Positions 1 to 6,039 of a stretch of DNA of 8,767 nt are shown in pieces. The stretch is taken from assembly GCA_023416335.1 (NCBI GenBank), contig JAEZHY010000306.1:1-8767 (forward strand), read 5' to 3'. The DNA comes from Pseudomonadota bacterium. GTDB taxonomy: Bacteria; Desulfobacterota; Syntrophobacteria; Syntrophobacterales; Syntrophobacteraceae. Position 1 is the first letter of the stretch. The number at the start of each line of letters is the position of its first letter. Below the pieces are notes generated by a model. It did not search any database. It saw nothing but the letters and a program-made list of their open reading frames with translations, and had not been told where the DNA came from. A program made the translations under genes and the position numbers.

Positions 1-138
1 CATTGAGGAAAGAATAGGCAGAGGCAGACCGGGCCTATCCACCTTAAAAAGCACGAATTTTTGTCTAGACTTTGGGGGCCGCTTTAAACTGAACGGCATT
101 TTTGTGAATTTCGTACTCGTATCGCTCATCCAAGGAAC

Positions 139-229
139 GATGGGTTGCGCTCCGAGACTGTGTCGTAACCGACCGGGGGCGGGCTGGTTTTCATCGACAA
201 CACGGCACAGTCTCTCCGCTCCACCCATC
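139..229. repeat. Long imperfect palindrome, dispersed-repeat or structured-RNA candidate
   Basis: The outer arms GATGGGT (139-145) and ACCCATC (223-229) pair over 7 bp. The inner arms GAGACTGTG (154-162) and CACAGTCTC (206-214) pair over 9 bp. Between them lies a loosely paired section, and a GC-rich hairpin caps the structure near 167-190. The outer part resembles the GATGGGT...ACCCATCCTGCGG palindromes often seen as intergenic repeats in bacteria; that resemblance is from memory. No clean T tract follows, so it is not an obvious terminator. A small structured RNA is an alternative reading. Confidence 0.4.
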
Positions 230-602
230 CTGCGGCCTTATCCTATTGTTTTCTTTCGTGATTCTTGTGGTTAAGAGGTTGTGTTTTTGCATTTTGGTTG
301 CGGCCATGCCGCGGGTTATATTGATACGCCCTGTAAAATATTGTCAGGGCTTGGAAACCCATCTTTTAAATGCTTGGATGTTCGTGATTGCAGGAAGAAA
401 CTGAATCTTTGCGAAAGCATGCACGTATGAATACTTGAACCAACAAATCATTGCAACAATAGGCTAGCACTGTCGTTTGTGCGTGTCGAGTGAAAAACTA
501 TTGATGTAATCGCATTCCTTGTTCCAGGGAAGTTATGCCTCTCCATCGTTAGTCATCGAAGGAGGCTGCATAACCCGAAATGAAGATGGTGGAGAAAAAC
601 TC

Positions 603-631
603 TTTCCACAACTTCCTCTTAGCTGTAGACT
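603..631 (+). promoter_or_regulatory. Possible sigma70 promoter for the riboswitch-ribB transcript
   Basis: TTTCCA (603-608, 4 of 6 matches to TTGACA) and TAGACT (626-631, 4 of 6 matches to TATAAT) are separated by 17 bases. The predicted start near 638 lies just ahead of the aptamer's first pairing arm at 641, which is where a riboswitch transcript would be expected to begin. The boxes are weak, so position is the main support. Confidence 0.35.
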
Positions 632-640
632 GATATGCAA

Positions 641-790
641 CTTATTCTCAGGGCGGGGTGGAAATCCCCACCGGCGGTATCCCGGTTCAAGCCGGGGAGC
701 CCGCGAGCGCTCCTTGCACAGGGCAGGGAGGTCAGCAGATCCGGTGAGATGCCGGGGCCGACGGTCACAGTCCGGATGGAAGAGGATAAG
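641..790 (+). promoter_or_regulatory. FMN riboswitch (RFN element)
   Basis: This is a near-consensus FMN aptamer that senses flavin mononucleotide and lowers expression of the downstream riboflavin gene. The conserved blocks appear in order: TTCTCAGGGCGGGG (645-658), TCCCCACCGGCGGTA (665-679), AGCCCGCGAGCGC (698-710), then GGTGAGATGCCGGGGCCGAC (742 on) and GGTCACAGTCCGGATGG. The closing P1 stem pairs CTTATTCTC (641-649) with GAGGATAAG (782-790), nine pairs with one G-U. The expression platform between 791 and the ribB start at 910 is not clear. No strong terminator is visible, and the Shine-Dalgarno GGGAGAG lies 106 bases downstream, so either transcriptional or translational control is possible. 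Confidence 0.97.
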
Positions 791-909
791 GCAGCAAAGT
801 ACCCATCATTGCACCACTCCGATGTGATCCCCATCCGTGTGTGCCAGGGGAGCTTTTCTGTCCTTTCGCCCTGATTCTGGTAAATCAAAAAAAATGGGAG
901 AGAATTACC

Positions 910-1563
910 ATGAATCAGACTCTGTTGACTCGGTTTGGAAATTCCTTTGAGCGGGTTGAGCGAGCATTGCACGCGCTGCAAGACGGTAGGGGTGTTCTGG
1001 TCGCCGACGATGAAAATCGTGAAAATGAAGGTGATCTCATCTTTGCCGCTCAGTCCCTCACAAATGCCCAGATGGCTACACTTATCCGCGAATGCAGCGG
1101 CATTGTCTGTCTTTGCCTGACGGATGAGAAGGTGCGGGCCCTAAAGCTGCCCATGATGGTTGAGAGAAACTCCAGCCGTTTTGGGACGGCTTTTACCGTA
1201 TCCATCGAAGCCGCAAAAGACGTCACGACGGGAGTGTCCGCGCAGGATCGCGTGACAACGGTAAAAGCGGCCATTGCCGATGATGCCCGGCCTGAAGACC
1301 TCAGCCGCCCCGGCCACATTTTCCCTTTGCGGGCCCGGCCGGGAGGCGTGCTGGAACGCGCGGGACATACCGAAGCGACGGTCGATCTCATGATCCTGGC
1401 GGGGCTGAAGCCGTGCGGAGTGCTCTGCGAACTTACAAACCCCGACGGCACGATGGCCCGGTTGCCTCAACTGGTTGACTTTGCCGAAAAGCACGATATG
1501 GCCGTACTCACAGTAAAGGACCTTATTGAGTACCGGAAGGCGGCACGGCAGGAAGCAAGCTGA
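910..1563 (+). CDS. ribB: 3,4-dihydroxy-2-butanone 4-phosphate synthase (RibB)
   Basis: The enzyme converts ribulose 5-phosphate to 3,4-dihydroxy-2-butanone 4-phosphate plus formate, supplying the four-carbon unit of riboflavin in the cytosol. The 217-residue product has the same length as E. coli RibB and resembles it throughout, from MNQTLL.FG..FERVE at the start to a KAS/EAS-type end. Visible active-site features are the acidic loop D33-D34-E35-N36-R37-E38-N39-E40-G41-D42, the RPGH segment (133-136), HTEAT (153-157) and LCELTN (172-177, E174). The start at 910 is chosen over an in-frame ATG at 841 because GGGAGAG (896-902) sits 7 bases ahead and the N-terminus then matches E. coli. It is a stand-alone enzyme with no GTP cyclohydrolase II (RibA) domain and no other rib genes nearby. 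The FMN riboswitch just upstream points to feedback control by the pathway end product. Confidence 0.97.
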   Translation: MNQTLLTRFGNSFERVERALHALQDGRGVLVADDENRENEGDLIFAAQSLTNAQMATLIRECSGIVCLCLTDEKVRALKLPMMVERNSSRFGTAFTVSIEAAKDVTTGVSAQDRVTTVKAAIADDARPEDLSRPGHIFPLRARPGGVLERAGHTEATVDLMILAGLKPCGVLCELTNPDGTMARLPQLVDFAEKHDMAVLTVKDLIEYRKAARQEAS

Positions 1564-1576
1564 AAATAGTACTGGG

Positions 1577-1605
1577 GCCCCGTCGCAAGCGGCGGGGCTT
1601 CACTT
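1577..1605 (+). terminator. Likely intrinsic terminator of ribB
   Basis: GCCCCGTCG (1577-1585) pairs with CGGCGGGGC (1590-1598) around a CAAG loop, giving nine pairs with one G-U, 13 bases after the ribB stop codon. The following tract is only TTCACTT, poorer in T than usual, so termination may be partial. Confidence 0.6.
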
Positions 1606-1708
1606 CCCGGCGGCAATGACTGTGCTCCGGGACCCTACCTCTATCTCTACATGAATCCTCCATCCTGAAATACACTATTTCCCCCATATATATTTACTAG
1701 TGTTTTAG

Positions 1709-1714
1709 TATAGT
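1709..1714 (+). promoter_or_regulatory. Possible -10 element for the NosL-barrel gene
   Basis: TATAGT (1709-1714) is a good -10 box in an AT-rich patch between the ribB terminator and the next gene, but no matching -35 box lies 16-18 bases upstream. Overlapping it, TACTA and TAGTA form a short inverted repeat (1695-1710) that could bind a regulator; this is speculative. The implied leader would be about 110 bases. Confidence 0.25.
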
Positions 1715-1832
1715 TTGTTCCGCCTTGCCAGATCGTGCTCCGGGCGGGTCTCCCGAAAAGAATCGTCTTGTATCTCGTATAGTTGAGGATCTCCGATCCT
1801 GCGTTGAACTCCCTTCTCAAGAGGAGATTCAA

Positions 1833-3272
1833 ATGAATCGTAGTGTTCCTGCAATTTTGATCTCAATTCTGATTATCGCTTTATCCACCCCCGTTTTTGC
1901 CGAAAATGACATATCCACTTTCAAGAAGTGCAAAATCTGCGGAATGGACCGTGAAAAATTCAGCTTCAGCCGAGTCTTGATCGAGTACCGGGACGGCGGC
2001 AGGGAGGGACTGTGCAGTATTCAGTGTGCCGCCGCGGAAATCGCGGGCAGCCACAAGGCGACCGGGGCCATTATGGTTGCTGATTACAATTCGCATGAGC
2101 TTATCGATGCCGGGAAGGCGTTCTGGGTTATGGGTGGAAGTAAACAGGGCGTCATGACCTTACTTGCGAAATGGGCTTTTGGCGACGGGAGTTCTGCCGA
2201 AAAATTCATAAAGGAAAACGGAGGGGAACCGGCCGATTTCGACCGGATCATGGAGGCTTCGACCTGGGAAATTCGTCAAAATAAACAAGGGCATGCGGGT
2301 CATCATGCTGGGCCGGCCGCCCAGATGCTCTTCAATCCCGCTTTCGGCGATATGATTTACCATACGCATCCGGCAGGGATGTGGATGTTCAATTACAAAT
2401 ACATGCGGATGGAAATGGCCGGACTGCGCCATGGGACGGGCGACGTCGGCCTGAACGACATCGGGTATCACCGGAACAGGAAATACGACTACATGATGAT
2501 TCCAACGGACATGACCATGGAAATGCACATGGTGATGCTCATGTACGGGGTCACGGACAGGCTGACCTTGATGGGCATGGCCAACTACCAGTTCAACGAC
2601 ATGGGTATGCTGATGGACATGGGTATGGGTGCGAAACCGGACAAACCGATGAGAACGAGCGGGTTCGGCGATACGGAGGTGACCGGGATTTACAAGATAA
2701 ACGACTATCTGAACGGAAGCTTCGGCCTGAGCCTCCCTACCGGCAGTATCAGCGAGAAGGTCACCACGATGCGGAGAACCTACCGTGCTCCCTATGACAT
2801 GCAACTGGGGTCGGGTACGTTGGATTTCAAACCCTCCCTGACCTACAGTCAGTTCAGCGGCGACGAACTCTGGAACTGGGGCGCGCAGGCATCCTATACC
2901 TATCACTCCGGGGAAAACAGGCATGACTGGACTCGCGGCGACATCTTCAAGCTGACATGGTGGCTCCAGCGCGCGATCGGGCCGGCTACGCCCTGGCTGC
3001 GCATGGCCTACACCGATACGGGCAGAATCCAGGGCAGGGACCCTGAAATACAGAAATTGCTGAATCCAAGCCCCATGCTGGGGGCTCCCATGCCCGATGC
3101 CGATCCTTACAATTACGGCGGGCAGCGAATCGATGCACTCGCGGGTTTGAGCTACAGGATAGGCCCTTTCAGCCTCGGAGTTGAAGGCGGGGTACCAATA
3201 TACGAAAAACTGAACGGGCTGCAGATGCGTACCGACTGGGTCATTACCGTGGGCGGGCAGGCTATGTTCTGA
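1833..3272 (+). CDS. NosL-like domain fused to a Met-rich outer-membrane barrel-like protein
   Basis: The 479-residue product starts at 1833, where GAGGAG (1821-1826) gives a 6-base spacing and a signal peptide follows (residues 1-23, cleavage likely after PVFA). There is no lipobox cysteine, unlike many NosL lipoproteins. Residues about 30-150 form a NosL-like domain with C33-x2-C36-G-M38 and C61-x3-C65; NosL proteins bind Cu(I) for nitrous oxide reductase assembly. A His-rich linker (GHAGHH, 153-158) leads to a C-terminal half resembling exported beta-barrel 'MetA-pathway of phenol degradation/transporter' proteins. It has many aromatic alternating strands and a terminal phenylalanine (GGQAMF), typical of outer-membrane barrels. 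Residues 183-265 carry 20 methionines, several at every second position. No nos genes are adjacent, so a role in copper or other soft-metal handling at the outer membrane is inferred, not shown. The gene stands alone between two terminators. Confidence 0.8.
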   Translation: MNRSVPAILISILIIALSTPVFAENDISTFKKCKICGMDREKFSFSRVLIEYRDGGREGLCSIQCAAAEIAGSHKATGAIMVADYNSHELIDAGKAFWVMGGSKQGVMTLLAKWAFGDGSSAEKFIKENGGEPADFDRIMEASTWEIRQNKQGHAGHHAGPAAQMLFNPAFGDMIYHTHPAGMWMFNYKYMRMEMAGLRHGTGDVGLNDIGYHRNRKYDYMMIPTDMTMEMHMVMLMYGVTDRLTLMGMANYQFNDMGMLMDMGMGAKPDKPMRTSGFGDTEVTGIYKINDYLNGSFGLSLPTGSISEKVTTMRRTYRAPYDMQLGSGTLDFKPSLTYSQFSGDELWNWGAQASYTYHSGENRHDWTRGDIFKLTWWLQRAIGPATPWLRMAYTDTGRIQGRDPEIQKLLNPSPMLGAPMPDADPYNYGGQRIDALAGLSYRIGPFSLGVEGGVPIYEKLNGLQMRTDWVITVGGQAMF

Positions 3273-3353
3273 TCCCCGGCGCAAACCGCCAGCCATTCGG
3301 CTCGGTCAACGAAAAGAATCTGCTGCAAGTTCAAGAATCGGCAATACGTTCAT

Positions 3354-3387
3354 ATGGCGCGGTCAGGAGACCGCGCCATTGCTTTTT
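3354..3387 (+). terminator. Intrinsic terminator after the NosL-barrel gene
   Basis: ATGGCGCGGTC (3354-3364) and GACCGCGCCAT (3369-3379) form a perfect 11-bp stem with an AGGA loop. TGC and five T residues (3383-3387) follow. It lies about 80 bases past the stop codon and should end that transcript efficiently. Confidence 0.9.
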
Positions 3388-3651
3388 GGGACCGGTAATT
3401 TGAGGTTGGATAACTCTAAGTGAGCGCAAACTGATTATCTTAATTCCCGGCAATGCCGCTGAACCATGATCCGAGGGGGCGGACGGTGGGCACGGTGTAG
3501 CCTGGTGCCCACCCTACGGCCGCTCACCGGACACCATTATTGAAGTTTCATACAAGACTATCCGATTCCGGTCTGGTGTGGATGTGCGCAGTTTTTCCAC
3601 AACATTCGATCAAACTGAATCCTCCATGGGGCGTGCCTCTGAATTTCATGT
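3388..3651. other. Intergenic stretch between terminator and promoter
   Basis: No gene is seen here. Together with the terminator and promoter it makes a gap of about 450 bases between 3272 and 3729. Apart from the palindrome at 3485-3513 nothing stands out. Confidence 0.6.
3485..3513. repeat. REP-like palindrome
   Basis: GGTGGGCAC (3485-3493) and GTGCCCACC (3505-3513) form a perfect 9-bp stem with an 11-base loop, and CTACGGC follows. Short GC-rich palindromes built on GTGGGCAC/GTGCCCAC and CTACG are common as dispersed intergenic repeats in proteobacteria (from memory). No T tract follows, so it is not an ordinary terminator. Copy number in this genome cannot be judged from one window. Confidence 0.45.
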
Positions 3652-3681
3652 TTGAAAAGACTCCACTCGCAGTTATATAGA
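3652..3681 (+). promoter_or_regulatory. Sigma70-type promoter of the AhpD-like/radical SAM operon
   Basis: TTGAAA (3652-3657, 5 of 6 to consensus) is followed by TATATA at 3674-3679 (16-base spacer) or TATAGA at 3676-3681 (18-base spacer). Transcription would begin near 3686, leaving a leader of about 43 bases before the GTG start. No operator was recognised. Confidence 0.55.
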
Positions 3682-3728
3682 TTTGAGTCCGACCCGTTTA
3701 TGGGGATTCCTTCTTAAAGGAGGCGACA

Positions 3729-4061
3729 GTGGAGACATACTACGATCCGTCGGATCTCGCCAGATTCGAGGAAATCGGCAAAGATGCGCCCGAGTTGGCG
3801 AAGAAGTTTTTCGACTACTACGGGGCGGTTTTCGCGGAAGGCGCTCTGACGGAGAGGGAAAAAGCCCTGATAGCTTTGGCGGTCGCCCATGCAGTTCAAT
3901 GCCCTTACTGTATAGACGCTTACACCAGGGCATGTCTTGAGAAGGGTTCAAACCTCGAGGAAATGACCGAGGCAGTCCACGTAGTGAATGCAATCCGTGG
4001 CGGCGCTTCACTCGTACACGGCGTACAGATGCGAAAGATTGCGGAAAAGCTTTCGATGTAG
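3729..4061 (+). CDS. AhpD-like (carboxymuconolactone decarboxylase fold) CxxC protein
   Basis: The 110-residue protein is of the AhpD/CMD type. Residues 41-100 carry the family's core: a TEREKALIALAVAHA helix, then C58-P-Y-C61-I-D-A-Y, and a later helix ending in LVHG (H97). In AhpD-type proteins the CxxC pair is a redox-active thiol site. Here D63/Y65 follow the pair instead of the usual alanine-histidine, so peroxidase activity should not be assumed. Both cysteines are ordinary TGC/TGT codons. Translation starts at GTG 3729, set by a strong AAGGAGG ending at 3723 (5-base spacing). It is 17 bases upstream of an ArsS-type radical SAM gene. Proteins like this are known as companions of that radical SAM family ('arsenosugar biosynthesis-associated peroxidase-like'), so a redox partner role is likely but inferred. 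Confidence 0.88.
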   Translation: METYYDPSDLARFEEIGKDAPELAKKFFDYYGAVFAEGALTEREKALIALAVAHAVQCPYCIDAYTRACLEKGSNLEEMTEAVHVVNAIRGGASLVHGVQMRKIAEKLSM

Positions 4062-4078
4062 CAGCCGGAGGCCCGGCC

Positions 4079-5032
4079 ATGACTTTCCTGGAAACCCTTC
4101 AGAAACACGGACTGGAATTGCGGCGCGGGAAAACCGATGTCCTTCAGATCAACGTGGGACTGGCATGCAACCTGGCCTGTCGGCATTGCCATCTGGAAGC
4201 CGGGCCGGATCGCCGCGAGATGATGAGTCTCGAAACGGTTCGAGACGTCATCGCCCTTGCCGGTCGCCTGCCGTTTCAGACGATCGACATAACCGGAGGT
4301 TCGCCGGAGTTTCTGCCGGAGTTGCCCTTGCTCATTGCCGAAATTGCACCCCGGACTAAGAAACTGATCGTGCGTTCCAATCTGATTGCCCTGGGACGTA
4401 CTGAGTCAAAGGGCCTGCTGCAACTCTATCGGGAGCACGGGGCCTGCCTCGCGGTTTCTTTTCCCGCCGTGAATTCCTCGCAATTGGAGTCGCAGCGCGG
4501 CAGAGGTGTATGGGAAAAGAGCATCGAAATCCTGAGGGAATTGAATGAGCTGGGGTACGGCAGGGCCGGTACCGGCCTGGAACTCGACCTTGTGTCCAAT
4601 CCCACGGGGGCATTCCTTCCCGCGGACCAGGCACAGGCTGAACGAAAGTTCAGGCACGATCTGGATCGAAGATACGGAATCGGTTTCACCAATCTGTTCA
4701 CCTTCGCAAATGTGCCTCTTGGACGCTTCAATTCCTGGCTGGAGAGTTCCGGCAATCGCGAAGCCTACCTGAAGCGGCTGGAGGAAAGCTTCAATCCCTG
4801 CACGATCCCCAACCTGATGTGCAGGACCCTTGTCTCGGTAGACTGGCAGGGCATTCTTCACGATTGCGACTTCAATCAGGCAGCCGGACTACCGCATGGC
4901 GGCCGCAAGATTCACGTCTCCGAGTTGTTTCAATTGCCTTCCGAGGGAACGCCCGTACCTGTTGGCGATCACTGCTTTGCCTGTACCGCCGGTTCCGGAT
5001 TCACCTGAGTCGGCAGCATCTCGCCCGGTTAG
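4079..5032 (+). CDS. ArsS-family radical SAM enzyme, probable selenoprotein (TGA 5006-5008 read as Sec)
   Basis: This is a radical SAM protein with the cluster motif C30-x3-C34-x2-C37 followed by HLEAGP and REMM, then IDITGGSPEF (69-78), the SAM-binding GG motif region. The C-terminal ArsS-type (DUF3641) part has L-M-C248-R, SVDWQGxLxDCDFNQ (253-267, C263) and HCFACTAGSG (298-307), with C299 and C302. ArsS makes arsenosugar precursors by adding a deoxyadenosyl group to dimethylarsenite; no arsM or other ars gene is here, so the substrate is open. A standard reading stops at TGA 5006-5008 after 309 residues. Family members I recall carry a cysteine at exactly that place (CTAGAGSSC), and a SECIS-like hairpin follows. 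I therefore read selenocysteine at 310 and seven more residues (VGSISPG) to TAG 5030-5032. SD GGAGG (4067-4071) gives a 7-base spacing. If TGA is a true stop, the gene is 4079-5008. Confidence 0.85.
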
Positions 5033-5038
5033 GGTGAG
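5006..5038 (+). promoter_or_regulatory. Sec UGA codon with candidate bacterial SECIS hairpin
   Basis: After UGA (5006-5008) come 11 bases, then CTCGCCC (5020-5026), loop GGTTA (5027-5031) and GGGTGAG (5032-5038). The stem has seven pairs, one a G-U. In E. coli fdhF the minimal SECIS hairpin also starts 11 bases after the UGA, and its loop likewise contains GGU, which SelB contacts. No T tract follows, so it is not a terminator. There is no bulged U in the upper stem as in fdhF, but bacterial SECIS elements vary widely in sequence. Confidence 0.7.
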
Positions 5039-5527
5039 CAAATCCGCCTGTCGTCAAGAATGGACTCATCGCACCGCCGCTGATTCACATGCCGGTATCA
5101 TCCGAATACAGTCCTGGATATGCTTTGAGTTCGGTATCGAAACAAGGGAAAGAGAAGAAGGCATTCCGATCCCCTGTACTGCAGCTTTTCGGCTGATAGT
5201 TATAACCGTTTCTAAATACTTCATATCCCGCCGGCTTTTAAGTATTGCAACCTATTTCTCTAATTGTCCTTTCAAAGTATGGTTCGTCTGTTCCGGAAGC
5301 CCTCGGGCTGTGCGGTAACAGAAAACCGGTCATGCAAAACTACCGGCACCGGTGGTGAAGAGGTCGAGCGCGGGGATTTCCCCTCAAAAATCCACCGGTT
5401 CCGGCAGGCGACCGCATGGAGGAACACTCCTGGTCAGCAAGTCCACTCCCGGCAGGAGTTCGATCTTCCGTGCCGCCTTCAACCGCCCGGCTCCGCAACC
5501 CTTGACACTCTTCCAAAGGGGAAAGCC
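5039..5527. other. Non-coding stretch between the radical SAM gene and the repeat-protein gene
   Basis: Open frames crossing this stretch show no ribosome binding site or recognisable protein. A frame open from 5264 merely runs into the next gene. It holds an AT-rich patch (5200-5280) with an inverted repeat AATACTT/AAGTATT (5215-5221 with 5240-5246) and, after 5300, a GC-rich stem-rich section noted separately. No clear terminator for the radical SAM operon was found. Confidence 0.55.
5311..5416 (+). ncRNA. Candidate structured leader RNA, unknown class
   Basis: Nested pairings are visible: TGCGGT (5311-5316) with ACCGCA (5411-5416), ACCGGTGG (5348-5355) with CCACCGGT (5392-5399), and GGGG (5372-5375) with CCCC (5380-5383). 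ACCGGT also occurs at 5325-5330 and could compete for pairing. A short hairpin ACTCC/GGAGT (5445-5459) follows. The layout looks like a closed multi-stem element about 110 bases ahead of the gene at 5528. It matches no riboswitch I know (checked by eye against c-di-GMP, Moco, SAM and cobalamin consensus features). Chance pairing in GC-rich DNA cannot be excluded. Confidence 0.25.
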
Positions 5528-6016
5528 ATGCAACAGCCTGACTACGATGTGCAAGACCCGCAGGGATTGAGCGATGATCGAAAAAATGCTCGTATAGCGT
5601 ATGCAAAGAAGATGTATTGTCATCTGGCAAGGGACCGTGGTATCGATGTCTGCTCGTGGAATGGTTTTTCCGCGTGGGTGGATTATGTGGAGGGGAATAT
5701 AGGCGAAACGGAGCTGGCTGCCAGAGCGCAAACAGAGTTGAAGGAGTTTCTGGCGGACTACGAACGGCGCAGCAGGGTGATGGCGGCGATGCCGCCAACC
5801 GTATCGGCCGTGGCCTCGGGAAGTCCCGATACGGTTCGGGTGAAAAGGGCCAATCGAATTTATTCGATACTGTGCAGAAATTCGGGCCTGAGCGCCTGCT
5901 TCTTTAAGAACTTTGGATCCTGGAGCAGCTATGTGGAAGGAGTGATTGACGAAGAAGAATTCATTGAAAGCGCGCAGCAGGAAATCAAGAAACTGAAAAA
6001 TGGATATTCAGCTTAA
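5528..6016 (+). CDS. Unrecognised protein with two ~49-residue repeats (WxxYVEG motif)
   Basis: The 162-residue protein shows no signal peptide or membrane segment. Residues 26-74 and 108-156 align without gaps at an offset of 82. They share A, Y, L, R, G, C, F, W, YVEG, I, E, E, A, Q, E and K in register, about 19 identities in 49. The repeat reads roughly A-x3-(M/I)-Y-x2-L-x-R-x2-G-(I/L)-x2-C-x4-F-x2-W-x2-Y-V-E-G-x-I-x-E-x-E. It is predicted mainly helical, and the repeats are joined by a loose linker (80-104). Each has one invariant cysteine (C42, C124). The start at 5528 is supported by AGGGG (5517-5521) at 6-base spacing; longer in-frame starts upstream lack a binding site. It lies 23 bases ahead of the next gene on the same strand, so the two are probably cotranscribed. 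No family was recognised and no function is assigned. Confidence 0.75.
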   Translation: MQQPDYDVQDPQGLSDDRKNARIAYAKKMYCHLARDRGIDVCSWNGFSAWVDYVEGNIGETELAARAQTELKEFLADYERRSRVMAAMPPTVSAVASGSPDTVRVKRANRIYSILCRNSGLSACFFKNFGSWSSYVEGVIDEEEFIESAQQEIKKLKNGYSA

Positions 6017-6039
6017 CGCGGGAACAGAATGAGCCCACA

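Larger units (their letters stand above)
1..640. other. Non-coding stretch upstream of the riboswitch
   Basis: No convincing protein gene is seen here on either strand. A frame open from base 2 to about 274 has no suitable start and reads straight through the palindrome at 139-229, so it looks like chance. Other structure is minor: a 6-bp hairpin GCCCTG/CAGGGC (328-333 with 345-350) without a T tract, and a 7-bp inverted repeat GTTATGC/GCATAAC (532-538 with 568-574). The 241-520 part is AT-richer than the surrounding genes. The region probably separates the ribB unit from an unseen upstream gene. Confidence 0.6.

Noticed and set aside
100..240. 6S RNA candidate
   Set aside because: The structure is only about 91 bases with a small apical part, well short of the roughly 180 bases and large central bubble of 6S RNA.
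580..633. 17-codon leader peptide starting at ATG 580, after AAGGAGG
   Set aside because: The SD (559-565) is 14 bases from the ATG, too far, and the composition has no attenuator-like pattern. The riboswitch already explains control of ribB.
841..909. Longer N-terminus for RibB from ATG 841
   Set aside because: The extra 23 residues are absent from E. coli RibB and a good SD lies just before ATG 910.
2160..3296. A 378-codon open frame on the minus strand, opposite the NosL-barrel gene, rich in His/Val
   Set aside because: It is the mirror of the Met-rich (ATG) codons, since antisense CAT reads as His. It has no ribosome binding site or known domain, and the plus-strand protein has a signal peptide and recognisable motifs.
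5020..5038. Hairpin after the radical SAM gene as an intrinsic terminator
   Set aside because: There is no T tract after the stem. Its spacing from the TGA fits a SECIS element instead.
5502..5530. TTGACA as a -35 box for the 5528 gene
   Set aside because: The matching -10 position would fall at or inside the start codon, and no TATAAT-like sequence is there.
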